Position numbers and translations under genes: made by a program
Assembly (NCBI GenBank): GCA_937883755.1
Contig: CAKZYA010000024.1
Span: 1 to 64,000 of the forward strand
DNA: 64,000 nt
Direction: 5' to 3'
Origin: an uncultured Flammeovirgaceae bacterium
GTDB taxonomy: Bacteria > Bacteroidota > Bacteroidia > Cytophagales > Cyclobacteriaceae
In this document: piece by piece, positions 8,345 through 17,711 of the stretch
Position numbering within the stretch: the first letter of the stretch is position 1
Layout: every line of letters starts with the position of its first letter
The notes under the pieces: model-generated
The model's input: the letters and a program-made list of their open reading frames with translations, nothing else
What the model was told of the DNA's origin: nothing
Database searches by the model: none

Positions 8345-9735
8345 GCGAAAATAAGGTAGTCGATAAGCTAAATAGCATCAATGAGTTTGAGCGAGAGCCA
8401 GTTCCTGCTTCCCGACTCAAAGGGGTAAAAAGCTTTGTAGGTATGTATGCTGGCGAGCACACGGCCGGCACAGAGTTTGTCATTGGACCGCTCTTCGTAG
8501 CTCACGGGGTATCCGCTGGGGATTTAATCTGGGGGTTGATTTTTGGTAATCTACTCGCCGTAGGTAGTTGGGCTTTTATCTGCGCTCCTATTGCAGCTAG
8601 TGTGCGGGAAACACTTTACTTCAAGTTAGAGAAAATTTGCGGACGCAATCTAGTTGCTCTGTATAATCTAGTAAACGGGATGATGTTCTGCTTTTTAGCA
8701 GGTTCTATGATTGCTGTTTCAGCCACCGCGGTAGGTATTCCATTCAATATCGCTATGCCAGAGTTAGGTGATTGGCTTCCCACAAGCTTAGGCTGGATTA
8801 TTACCGTATTTGCGGTGGGCACCGTAATTACAGTAGTAGCGATGTTGGGCTATGAGCAAGTTTCCCGCTTTGCTAATATCGCTGCCCCTTGGATGATTCT
8901 AGTCTTTATTGCGGCAGGGTTTGCTGCCTTGCCAGATTTAGGAGTACGCTCACTAGGTGATTTCTGGCAAGTAGCCAACGAAAAAATCTGGACGGGAGTA
9001 CCCTTGGAGGGTGAAAGTAAATTTACGTTTTGGCACGTGATGTTTTTTGCTTGGTTCTGTAACATGGCTATGCACATTGGGATGGCCGATATGTCTATTC
9101 TTCGCTACGCTCGCAAGTGGCAGTATGGTTTTTCTTCGGCGGCCGGAGTGTTCTTAGGGCACTTTGTGGCCTGGTTGGCTTCGGGTATTTTGTGTGCGGC
9201 AGCAGCCGGTTCTATTGCTCCGGGTCCAATTGCCTACAGTGCAGCGGGTATGGCGGGAGCTATTTGTGTTATTATTGCGGGGTGGACTACTGCTAACCCT
9301 ACTATTTATCGAGCGGGATTGGCCATTCAAGGAATTATGCCCTCGGTGCGACGGTGGAAAGTAACTTTAGTAGTAGGGTTAGTAACCACTGTAGCGGCTT
9401 GTTTTCCGGCATTGGTAATGAGGCTGCTAGAATTTGTGGCAATATACGGGTTAATACTTATGCCTATGGGAGCTGTGATTTTCATAGACTTTCACTTATT
9501 ACCTAGGTTAAAGCTAAAGCAAGACTACGCAGCTAAGCAAGGTTTATCATTCTATGCTGCCCCGGCTTTTGCCTGGATAGCAACACTCACTTGCTGCTTA
9601 TTGCTTAATTTAATATTTGGCATTGATATCTTCTTTTTAGGGTTACCCGGTTGGTTCTTAGCAGTGCTATTGTATATTGGGTCTAGTAAAATGTTACAAA
9701 GACAATCTTCTGTCTCATTTGAGAAAGTGATATGA
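8341..9735 (+). CDS. NCS1 / purine-cytosine-permease-like membrane transporter
   Basis: A 464-residue integral membrane protein with about 12 hydrophobic segments. The N-terminal part (VGMYAGEHTAGTEFVIGPLFVAHG) and the following Gly-rich helices resemble the nucleobase:cation symporter-1 family. It overlaps the kinase stop by ATGA, implying translational coupling, and itself overlaps a small membrane-protein gene the same way. The context says it imports the sugar used by the isomerase and kinase, although characterised NCS1 carriers move nucleobases, hydantoins or vitamins. The sugar assignment is therefore inference. Confidence 0.8.
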   Translation: MSENKVVDKLNSINEFEREPVPASRLKGVKSFVGMYAGEHTAGTEFVIGPLFVAHGVSAGDLIWGLIFGNLLAVGSWAFICAPIAASVRETLYFKLEKICGRNLVALYNLVNGMMFCFLAGSMIAVSATAVGIPFNIAMPELGDWLPTSLGWIITVFAVGTVITVVAMLGYEQVSRFANIAAPWMILVFIAAGFAALPDLGVRSLGDFWQVANEKIWTGVPLEGESKFTFWHVMFFAWFCNMAMHIGMADMSILRYARKWQYGFSSAAGVFLGHFVAWLASGILCAAAAGSIAPGPIAYSAAGMAGAICVIIAGWTTANPTIYRAGLAIQGIMPSVRRWKVTLVVGLVTTVAACFPALVMRLLEFVAIYGLILMPMGAVIFIDFHLLPRLKLKQDYAAKQGLSFYAAPAFAWIATLTCCLLLNLIFGIDIFFLGLPGWFLAVLLYIGSSKMLQRQSSVSFEKVI

Positions 9736-9899
9736 AATTATTACTCCAGTTAACATCTGCATTAGGTCTATTACTTACTATTATTCCTTCCTTATTATAC
9801 TTTGCTACTTACATCTCACTGGCAGTTCATCAGTATCTTATGCTAGCTGGAGCCATACTTTGGTTTGCTACAGCACCTTTCTGGATGAACAAAAAATAA
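9732..9899 (+). CDS. Small two-helix membrane protein overlapping the permease gene
   Basis: A 55-residue open frame beginning at an ATG that overlaps the permease stop (ATGA), exactly as the permease overlaps the kinase. The product starts MKLLLQLTSALG and has two hydrophobic segments (about residues 3-27 and 30-51), ending WMNKK. The overlap, hydrophobicity and charged tail argue for a real gene. From memory, similar short proteins accompany transporters in related bacteria, but I cannot name a family. It may be a transporter accessory subunit. Confidence 0.7.
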   Translation: MKLLLQLTSALGLLLTIIPSLLYFATYISLAVHQYLMLAGAILWFATAPFWMNKK

Positions 9900-10169
9900 C
9901 GTAAGTAGAACATGTGTGGTGTAGAAAAACGAAATAGATATGTATATTTCCTGCAATATTTATTACCTTTTCACCTTAAAAGAATCTCTACTTACAAATA
10001 ACCGCCATATTTCTCAAAAAGAGTACAACGAATACGCGAAATTACATTATCAATTTACACAAGTTGTTTAAACACAATCTTTAGCAAGTAATTTATTCGG
10101 TACAAAATTAGTCACGCGTTTCTAGTAAGTAGTAAATTAAAATCTCGGAATCTCTAATATTCGTCGCTT

Positions 10170-13103
10170 ATGCCGGGAGTTTCGTCACTTCGTAAGCTTG
10201 TATCTGATCAAGATTATGGAAATGTGTCGTATTCTGTTCTTAATTCCCATGTAAATTATCTAGTTCAGATTGATTTACAAGGTACTATTGTATTTGTAAA
10301 TCAAGCCTATGCTCAGGAGCTAGATATACATACTGAAGAAAGATATGTTGGGCAGCTGTTCCAGGCGACTGTACACCCTGAAGACATAGATAAATACGAA
10401 CAGGTTTCATTCAGGTGCGTTCAGAACCCAGGAGTTTCTATACCGATTGAGCTTCGCAAATCCAGACGTGATGGCACTTATTTTGTCACGTACTGGGAGT
10501 TTATGGGGATGGTTGATGAAGAAGGAAAAATCATAGGGGTACAGGGGTTAGGTCATAGTATCAGTGAGGAAAGTCAGTCAGCATACCAACTAGAAAAGAT
10601 CAGCCAATTAAACCAACATCTCCTTAATATCTCTGTACAGTTTATGGAGGTTGAACTGACCTCTTTACGTGATGCCGTACAGCGGGCTTTAAAAACTATT
10701 ACTCAGTTTTTGGGGTTCCAGCGAGGCTTAGTGTATACAGGCGAAGTTGGGCAAGAAGAACTGCAAGGACATTTGGCTTATGATTATTCAGACGTAACGT
10801 TATTTCCCCTAGGTAATAAAGTTAATAGGCTCTCGATAAAGAATTTTCCCTGGCTGAAGCAACAGGTGCTAGGTAGTCAGCCTTTTGAGGTTTCTGATGT
10901 TACAAGCCTCCCCCAAGAAGCATACCGTGAAACATTGTTATTTAGATTACTTGATACGGAGTCGCTATTGGCTATTCCTATTGTTTATCAACAGACATTA
11001 ACTGGCTATATATTATTTGTAAGTTCTACGAAGGTTGATCCACAAGCTGGTGAATTACTAAAATCTCTCAAAACGCTAGGAACAATTTTAGGAAGCACTT
11101 TTCATCATGTTTGGCTTAAGCGAGACTTGATCAATAGCCGCAGTCAATATAAGTTGTTGGCAGATAACGCAACAGACATGGTAAGTAAGCATGATCTGCA
11201 AGGAGTATATAATTATATTTCGCCTTCATCGGAAAACCTAACAGGCTTTAAACCATCTGAATTGTTAGGAACTTCTGCACTTGAGTTTATTCATCCAGAT
11301 GATCGTTCCAAGGCAGAGGAACACCTGATGACCACACTTTCAGGAAGTATTATCCGTCACCAATATAGAAAGCGTAATAAAAACGGCCATTACCATTGGG
11401 TCGAGGTAACATCGAAGCTGGTTGAAGATGGAGGAAAAAAAGAGATCATTGTCTCAACGCGTGATATCCATCAGCAAAAACTAGCTGAACAGACCAATGC
11501 TAAGCTACTCACTAAAAGTCAGCAACTAAATAAAAGGTTGCAGGATAGCCAGAAAGAGTTAGAACTAACCCTATTCCGTACTCAGGAACTGAATGAACTG
11601 TTATTAAAAAGTGAGAAAAAGTTCAGAAGCCTTACCGAAAAGAGCTTCGATGCAGTGATGATGTACAATACTGAGGGAATAATTACCTACGCTAGCCCTT
11701 CAGTAGTAAATGTTATTGGGTATAGCTCAGAAGAGTTAGTAGGCACTTACGCTCGTAATTATATTCACCCAGAAGATCTAACGCTGGTGCAGGGAGTTTT
11801 TCATAATGCAATCACGCAACCTCAACAACGGCTCAGCAGTCTGTCTCGCATAATTTGTAAGAACGGCAAGGTCATCTGGATAGAGTCTATTATGACAAAT
11901 TTGCTCATGGATGAGAATATCCAGGGGTTGGTATCGAACTTTCGGGATGTTACCAAACAACGTAAAAATGAGCAAGCAGTTGAAGAATACTCAGAGCGTC
12001 TCGCAATTGCTACTGAATCAGCTAATATTGGTATTTGGGACTGGTTAATTCTCCAAGATCATATAGTTTGGGATGAGCGAACTCTGCAAATGTTCGGTAT
12101 TACCCCACAGACAAAGACAAATTATAAAGCACTCTGGAAAGAAATAATTCACCCGGCTGATCTGCAGCGTATGCGGAACGAAATAGATTTAGCTCTAAAG
12201 GGAGAACAGGGTTACGATATAGAGTATAGAATAATTCGCCAAGATAATCGTCAAGTAAGGTGCATTAAATCGCATGCTAAAGTTACCTTTTTAGATGGAG
12301 AACCTGTGCGTATGACTGGAATAAATCTAGATATTACCACGCTGAAGAATACTGAGAAGCAACTACGAGACAACTTAGAGGCACTTGAGAAATCTAATGC
12401 TGAGCTCGATCATTTTGTCTACAGTACATCGCATAATTTACGGTCGCCCCTAGCCTCGGTACTCGGACTAATATCAGTACTTAGAGGGATTAGCAATGTG
12501 GATGAACGTGAGCAATACCTACGGCTCATTGAAGGCAGCATTCATCGGTTGGATGAGACCATTCAGGAAATTATAGACTATTCCCGTAATGCTCGTATGA
12601 GCCTTACTATTGGGCCTGTTCACTTCCAAAAGATTGTGGCTCAAGTATTAGACGGACTTTATTTCTTACGAAATACAATTAATATTCAAGTTGACCTCGA
12701 TATTGATAGTGAAATAGTTTTCTTTTCAGATACCTCCCGCGTACAAACAATTTTTAATAACTTATTGTCCAATGCTATTAAATACTTCAATCCTTACGTA
12801 GAGCAGTCCTTCGTATCTATATCAGTTCAATCTCACCGAGAAGGAGTGAAGATCATAGTAAAAGATAATGGTGTTGGAATAGAAAGAAAGGCACAGGAGA
12901 AAGTATTTGATATGTTTTTCCGAGCAACTAGCCGGGCGAGTGGTTCGGGCTTAGGGTTATATATCGTGAAGGAGACGGCGCTGATGTTAGGTGGTAATGT
13001 CTTCTTGGCCTCCCAAAAGGGGGAAGGCACTACATTTACCTTATATCTACCCTCTTTAGATAAGAATGTCCACACTAATCAGATATCCCAATTAGTGAAC
13101 TGA
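10170..13103 (+). CDS. Hybrid-sensing histidine kinase: PAS-GAF-PAS-PAS-PAS-HisKA-HATPase
   Basis: A 977-residue sensor kinase with no transmembrane segment, so probably cytoplasmic. Approximate domains: PAS 25-130, GAF 150-315, PAS 325-440, a coiled linker 440-480, PAS 480-600, PAS 605-735, HisKA 740-815 and HATPase 850-965. The phosphorylated histidine is H755 in TSHNLRSPLASV. The N box is NNLLSNAIKYF, and the G boxes are DNGVGIE and GSGLGLYIV. IHPDD and IHPED motifs mark PAS domains of the PAS_3 type. No receiver domain is attached and no cognate regulator is adjacent. Phosphotransfer to a stand-alone receiver is plausible but unproven. Confidence 0.92.
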   Translation: MPGVSSLRKLVSDQDYGNVSYSVLNSHVNYLVQIDLQGTIVFVNQAYAQELDIHTEERYVGQLFQATVHPEDIDKYEQVSFRCVQNPGVSIPIELRKSRRDGTYFVTYWEFMGMVDEEGKIIGVQGLGHSISEESQSAYQLEKISQLNQHLLNISVQFMEVELTSLRDAVQRALKTITQFLGFQRGLVYTGEVGQEELQGHLAYDYSDVTLFPLGNKVNRLSIKNFPWLKQQVLGSQPFEVSDVTSLPQEAYRETLLFRLLDTESLLAIPIVYQQTLTGYILFVSSTKVDPQAGELLKSLKTLGTILGSTFHHVWLKRDLINSRSQYKLLADNATDMVSKHDLQGVYNYISPSSENLTGFKPSELLGTSALEFIHPDDRSKAEEHLMTTLSGSIIRHQYRKRNKNGHYHWVEVTSKLVEDGGKKEIIVSTRDIHQQKLAEQTNAKLLTKSQQLNKRLQDSQKELELTLFRTQELNELLLKSEKKFRSLTEKSFDAVMMYNTEGIITYASPSVVNVIGYSSEELVGTYARNYIHPEDLTLVQGVFHNAITQPQQRLSSLSRIICKNGKVIWIESIMTNLLMDENIQGLVSNFRDVTKQRKNEQAVEEYSERLAIATESANIGIWDWLILQDHIVWDERTLQMFGITPQTKTNYKALWKEIIHPADLQRMRNEIDLALKGEQGYDIEYRIIRQDNRQVRCIKSHAKVTFLDGEPVRMTGINLDITTLKNTEKQLRDNLEALEKSNAELDHFVYSTSHNLRSPLASVLGLISVLRGISNVDEREQYLRLIEGSIHRLDETIQEIIDYSRNARMSLTIGPVHFQKIVAQVLDGLYFLRNTINIQVDLDIDSEIVFFSDTSRVQTIFNNLLSNAIKYFNPYVEQSFVSISVQSHREGVKIIVKDNGVGIERKAQEKVFDMFFRATSRASGSGLGLYIVKETALMLGGNVFLASQKGEGTTFTLYLPSLDKNVHTNQISQLVN

Positions 13104-13247
13104 TATTCACCTATCACATCCTTGTAGTATACCCATTCAAGTTTAGTGTTTGAGGTTCCAGATGACGAATACAGCAATGCTGATCTGGGTACATTCAATA
13201 TCTTTGCAAGAATTAATCAAGATATTTTGGTGAAAGGAGTAATACAC

Positions 13248-13274
13248 ATAGCCTTCAATTCCGAAAAAGGCTAT
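13248..13274. terminator. Possible bidirectional terminator between convergent genes
   Basis: ATAGCCTT (13248-13255) faces AAGGCTAT (13267-13274). It lies between the convergent kinase and DUF697 genes but has no long T tract on either side, so the terminator call is weak. The rest of 13104-13310 shows no convincing gene. Confidence 0.35.
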
Positions 13275-13310
13275 TATCTAGAAATACTTAGAGCAGTATT
13301 TTGTAGGGAA

Positions 13311-14228
13311 TTACACGAACTTCAGTACTTCCCGAGCCTTTCGCTGAGCCTCGCGGGGAAATACTAATAATGACTCACGTACAATCAGAGAGAGTTTCTT
13401 AATGGCCATTTTATTAGCTGAGACTCTCAACTCACGGCGAGATAAACCTTGTCCAGCCATGGCGTAATAGCCCTTGGTGATGTAGCCCACCCGCAAAGTA
13501 AGGAAAGCATTACCTGTGCCCTGCAAGATAGAAGAAGACAAAGTGCCGAGCCCAGGAATCACCCCTAAAAAGCCCCGACTAATTTGGGGAAAAATCTCAG
13601 CCAGTTGGGCATCTTCAATACCATCAGCAATTAGAGCCGCCGCCAGTACTTTGGTGTACGTTTTAACTAGTTGTCCGTAAGTAGGTCGATAGCCGTAGTT
13701 ACGAACCAATTCCTTCATCATGCGGAAGTTAATCATCAGTACCAAAATGGCATCCAGGCGTCCATTTTGAGATAAGGCAGTAGAGATAAAAACTTGCTTG
13801 GCGTGCCGGTGAATAATGTCATCCATGCGGTCGAGCCGACCGTCAAATATTTTTCCTAGGGCTTCTGAAGGGTCTTGGTTATTTTTAAGTAATTGATTTA
13901 GTTCATTCTTCTCAGCTAGTTCTATCTGACCTTGGTTAATGAGTTGCTTGGCTACTTTGCGAGCTACTTTTGAGCCGGGATCGCTCATATCTTCATCTAA
14001 AAATTGCCCTGCTCTTATTTCTGGAAGGGAAAAGACACTGAACAGTGGGCGAACGATAAGGAAAAAGAGTAGTAAGACCGTCACTAAATAAAATGCGTAA
14101 CTAAGGTAGGGGTGTATTTCAGCGATATTATCACCAATAGTCAGAATGTTGCCGATAATAATAAGGAGCAGTATAAATAGCAGCCCGCTACCCAACAGCC
14201 CCCAGAAGAGTATATTGTTATTTCTCAC
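13311..14228 (-). CDS. DUF697 family membrane protein
   Basis: A 305-residue protein with two N-terminal transmembrane segments (about residues 9-30 and 44-65). A soluble helical part follows, with the Gly-rich GFLGVIPGLGTLSSSILQGTGNAFLTLRVG stretch typical of DUF697/YcjF-like proteins. The role of the family is unknown; members are often linked to GTPases or stress operons. No GTPase is adjacent here. It converges on the histidine kinase. Confidence 0.75.
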   Translation of the reverse strand: MRNNNILFWGLLGSGLLFILLLIIIGNILTIGDNIAEIHPYLSYAFYLVTVLLLFFLIVRPLFSVFSLPEIRAGQFLDEDMSDPGSKVARKVAKQLINQGQIELAEKNELNQLLKNNQDPSEALGKIFDGRLDRMDDIIHRHAKQVFISTALSQNGRLDAILVLMINFRMMKELVRNYGYRPTYGQLVKTYTKVLAAALIADGIEDAQLAEIFPQISRGFLGVIPGLGTLSSSILQGTGNAFLTLRVGYITKGYYAMAGQGLSRRELRVSANKMAIKKLSLIVRESLLVFPREAQRKAREVLKFV

Positions 14229-14374
14229 AGTTAAAGGGTTGATTTTCAGTAGTTAATGTAGGGCTAAAATCTATAGCCACTACCTAATAAGACAGAATAT
14301 CGGCTATCAAGGTTGCATCTGTACCATAATTTGCTGAGTGGCGTGAACAAATTCTGGGTATTTATCACTCTAAT

Positions 14375-14403
14375 TAAAAAAGCACTCCCAATTTGAGAGT
14401 GCT
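14375..14403 (-). terminator. Intrinsic terminator of the Oar-like receptor gene
   Basis: On the minus strand, stem AGCACTC / GAGTGCT (14381-14387 and 14397-14403 on the plus strand) is followed by a six-T tract (14376-14381), 26 bases after the stop codon. Confidence 0.85.
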
Positions 14404-14429
14404 TTAGCTGTAAAATAATCTAAGAAGAA

Positions 14430-17400
14430 TTAGAAACTGTAACGTAACCCGAGCTGCAAGCGCCAAGGCTCACCACCAATGGGTTCCCTCCCTCGGGTGG
14501 TATTCACCGTATAGCCGTATTGCTGAGTGTTTTGGTCAAATTCCCGGATGCGGAGAAAGTCCTGTCTTCGTCGGTAGTTATGATTCACACCCCACTCGCG
14601 ACTCAAGAAATTAGTGAAGTTGAACATATCTGCCGAGAGCTCCAGCCCGTGGTCATCAAACAATGTAATCCGCTTAATCAGCCGCAGATCTAGTGTGGCA
14701 GCAAAAGGATTGACTCCCCCGTTTCGTTCCACAATACGCCCAACATTATCTTGAATATATTCCTTAAAACCATCCGTAGTTTCAGGATCGTTCAATACTG
14801 ATAGTAAGTCTTCTCGCACATTCTCTGGAGTGCTTGGGTCGTTCGGATCGAAAATGTAGGCTAGATCATTCCGAAGGTTAAAGTCTCCGTTCAAGCTGCT
14901 TCCAGCTCCGGCAGCGTGCAATGAATAACGGGTTCCACCCGAGCCAATCAGTGTAGCCCCTAAGGTGAAGCCATAAACACTAGGACTGGAGAAATTGACA
15001 ACAAGTTTAGAATTAAAGTGATTATCTGAGAAGCCGAAGTTCAAATCCCGAGGATCGTCCTTTACTGGAAGGAAAGTGGATGTATTAGCCACGCAGCAAT
15101 TGTACGATGAATTATCCTGTGCCCGGTTAGCCGTGTAGCTAGCGCTGATGTAACCATCTTGTCCAAGTTGGTAGTTGGCCTCTATAATCAGTGCCATCTG
15201 CTCAAGTTCACCTTCTGAGGTAAGTTCCAGTACCCGACCGGCTCGTTCGGTTTTACGGGAATCTAACCAATTATTGCGTCCGTTCTCGTCAATCGTTCCT
15301 GCTGGAACAAATATACCTCGGTTATCTTCTCTGACAATACGGAAGAATGGCTCATCTACCAAATTGCGTTCCTGGTAGACATAATTGTTCCAGGTTCGGC
15401 TAATCAAACCGTTTACGGTTATACTAAAGCGATCAGAGATGAGACGAGTATAGCTTATATTAGCCTTAAAAGTAGAAGGAACTTCAAAGTCTTCGCCTAC
15501 GGAGTTGATGGTAGAAAACGGTTGTACTCCGGCGGGTACTCCGGGAACGGTACTAGGATCGTTTCGGTACGATACAAAGTTAGGGGTAGGAATATTTTCG
15601 CTGACATCAACTGCTCCAAGCAGCACCCCGCTGTTCTGAATATTATTTACCTGCGCGTAGTAGTGGGGTTGGGATGAGAAAATACCTCCACCAAATTTGA
15701 TGAAATCTCGTTCGTTGCCACCTACGTTCCAATTAACCTGGAAGCGAGGCTGAATATTATTCCAGTCAGCGGGCTTACGGTCAGTACGAATATTCAAGTC
15801 TTCGTCAAGCACCGGATTGTAATCGGCACCATCCAGAAAGGCAGTAGCATCATAGCGCAACCCAATCATCGTACTGATATTCGGAGTAGGATTAAAATCC
15901 ATTTGAGCAAAGAGCGATAAATCCAGTACGGTTTGCTTTACGATAGGTAATCCACGTAGCGGCACTTCACGAGCGTAGCGAGAAGGATTCTGATTCTCAA
16001 AATCCTGCAAACTGCTGAAGAAGAAACGACCATTCTGCTCGTTCGATAGCAGTGTTTCCAGGTAAGTAATCATGTTATCTGTTCCGAAAGTGAAATTCAG
16101 CTTGCCGGTTTGCAAATATGCTGTATTTACCAAATGAACCTGTTGCTCTAGGTTGGTTTCAGGAGTGAACCGCTGTCCCCCAATCTGTACGTCTACTGTA
16201 TTAGTTGCATCAGGATTATCTTCAGTGGGAAATGAAGATTCTACCGCCACAATCGCGCGAGGAATATTGGAAAAGAGTAGCTGTGAGTTTGGGGCAAACG
16301 CTCGCTCAGCCCGCTGGTACTGCACCTTAAACTCGTTGGTGAAATTAGGAGAGAAGTTAGACCGAAGCGATATTAGCAAGCTGTTTTCTTCAGAAGAAAA
16401 GCTGCCCACTGACTCAGCAAGTTCAATATCGGAGTTATCGAAAACGCTCAGTGGACGGTTCCAATCCGAATAATTGTTTCGTAGAGTGAGGCGGTGGCGG
16501 TCATTCAACTGCCAGTCAATTCGAGTAAATAGCGTATTGGCTACTGTTTCCCGACCAAACTCCCCTACTTGCTGGTCATCGCTTACTCCGTACACTCGTC
16601 GGGCTACATCAATAAATCTCTGCAAAGTATCCTGGCGAATACCAATGCGCTCTTCATCCGCTTCATTGTTAATGTCGGCGATAAACACTGGTTCACCGGC
16701 ATCCTGACGATCGTAGGCAACGAAAAAATGCATCTTATCGCGGATAATTGGACCGCCTAGGCTGAACCCCCACTGATAGTTGTAAAAATCTTCATCACGA
16801 ACATTGCCTCGAATATCAAGATCACTTGCTAGGGCATCGTTACGATGGTACACAAAAGCTGTTCCTTCAAACTCATTAGTTCCTGATTTGGTAACTGCAT
16901 TGAGCGCACCACCTGATTGACGACCTTGAGTAACATCGTATACGTTAGTTGCTACCTCAAATTCCCGAATAGCTTCTAGGGAGATAGTGTACGGTCCCCG
17001 ACCAATTTCCCCAGCGGTAAGTTGATTGCGGGCATTTACTCCGTCGACAGTAATGTTAGTAGAAGTGCGTCGTTGCCCTCCGAGATTAATTGAACCACCT
17101 CCTTGCAAAGGTGATAAGCTAGTCAGATTGGTGAAATTACGACCTTCGTTCGGAAGCTTTTTAATTCGTAACGCTCCTATTGTGGTAGCATTTCCTTCCC
17201 GTTGCATTCTAGAGCGAAGCGACTGATCGGTAATGACAATTTCCTCTAATTCTTCGGCTGCTTCTCGCAAGAAGAAATTGATAGTGATTTGGTCGCCTTG
17301 GTTAAGCTGGTAACCCGTTTTGCGGGTATCACCGTAACCAACAAACGAGGAGGTTACCGTATAGGGGCCACCCAGTGGTAGCTGCTGCACCTGATACTCT

Positions 17401-17612
17401 CCTTTAATGTTGGATACCGTTCCGGTACTAAATCCGGTAGAGGTGTTTTTAATCAGAATAGTAGCCCCTGGCAGAGGGTCACCATTTTCGTCGTTCACTT
17501 TCCCCACAATGGAGGCGTTGGTTGATTGGGCCAGTAACGAACCTACTGGCAGTAATGAAATTACCAGGATAAAAATCACCCTGTTTAGATACATCGTACA
17601 CGCTTTTTTCAT
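14430..17612 (-). CDS. Oar-like TonB-dependent outer membrane receptor
   Basis: A 1060-residue outer membrane protein. It has a signal peptide (to about residue 29, ending SLLAQ), a carboxypeptidase-regulatory-like domain at 32-115 (SIVGKVNDENGDPLPGATI), a plug domain (DGVNARNQLTAGEIGRGPY) and a long beta-barrel ending in aromatic RYSF. The segment GRQSGGALNAVTKSGTNEFEG is characteristic of the Oar/cna-B-type receptor group. No SusD partner is adjacent. The substrate is unknown; some Oar proteins handle proteins or peptides instead of glycans. The Crp-like gene 99 bases upstream may regulate it. Confidence 0.88.
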   Translation of the reverse strand: MKKACTMYLNRVIFILVISLLPVGSLLAQSTNASIVGKVNDENGDPLPGATILIKNTSTGFSTGTVSNIKGEYQVQQLPLGGPYTVTSSFVGYGDTRKTGYQLNQGDQITINFFLREAAEELEEIVITDQSLRSRMQREGNATTIGALRIKKLPNEGRNFTNLTSLSPLQGGGSINLGGQRRTSTNITVDGVNARNQLTAGEIGRGPYTISLEAIREFEVATNVYDVTQGRQSGGALNAVTKSGTNEFEGTAFVYHRNDALASDLDIRGNVRDEDFYNYQWGFSLGGPIIRDKMHFFVAYDRQDAGEPVFIADINNEADEERIGIRQDTLQRFIDVARRVYGVSDDQQVGEFGRETVANTLFTRIDWQLNDRHRLTLRNNYSDWNRPLSVFDNSDIELAESVGSFSSEENSLLISLRSNFSPNFTNEFKVQYQRAERAFAPNSQLLFSNIPRAIVAVESSFPTEDNPDATNTVDVQIGGQRFTPETNLEQQVHLVNTAYLQTGKLNFTFGTDNMITYLETLLSNEQNGRFFFSSLQDFENQNPSRYAREVPLRGLPIVKQTVLDLSLFAQMDFNPTPNISTMIGLRYDATAFLDGADYNPVLDEDLNIRTDRKPADWNNIQPRFQVNWNVGGNERDFIKFGGGIFSSQPHYYAQVNNIQNSGVLLGAVDVSENIPTPNFVSYRNDPSTVPGVPAGVQPFSTINSVGEDFEVPSTFKANISYTRLISDRFSITVNGLISRTWNNYVYQERNLVDEPFFRIVREDNRGIFVPAGTIDENGRNNWLDSRKTERAGRVLELTSEGELEQMALIIEANYQLGQDGYISASYTANRAQDNSSYNCCVANTSTFLPVKDDPRDLNFGFSDNHFNSKLVVNFSSPSVYGFTLGATLIGSGGTRYSLHAAGAGSSLNGDFNLRNDLAYIFDPNDPSTPENVREDLLSVLNDPETTDGFKEYIQDNVGRIVERNGGVNPFAATLDLRLIKRITLFDDHGLELSADMFNFTNFLSREWGVNHNYRRRQDFLRIREFDQNTQQYGYTVNTTRGREPIGGEPWRLQLGLRYSF

Positions 17613-17673
17613 CGCTAAAAAGTTTAGGTGAATATTAAAAGCGCGAAATTACCGAGTGATGGTAGGGGGCGAA

Positions 17674-17704
17674 TGTTAAAAATTAACAGTTAAGTATTCT
17701 TAAC
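17674..17704. promoter_or_regulatory. Nested GTTAA palindromes upstream of the Oar-like gene
   Basis: Two adjacent perfect dyads, TGTTAA-AAA-TTAACA (17674-17688) and GTTAAG-TATT-CTTAAC (17689-17704), give four GTTAA half-sites in 31 bp. They lie 62-92 bases before the receptor start and just after the Crp-like stop. They could be an operator or part of a weak crp terminator. The regulator is not known. Confidence 0.5.
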
Positions 17705-17711
17705 ATAGACT

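Noticed and set aside
13146-13367. Open frame of 73 codons after the histidine kinase
   Set aside because: No recognisable motif, it runs into the antisense of the DUF697 gene, and it contains the inverted repeat at 13248-13274; probably non-coding.
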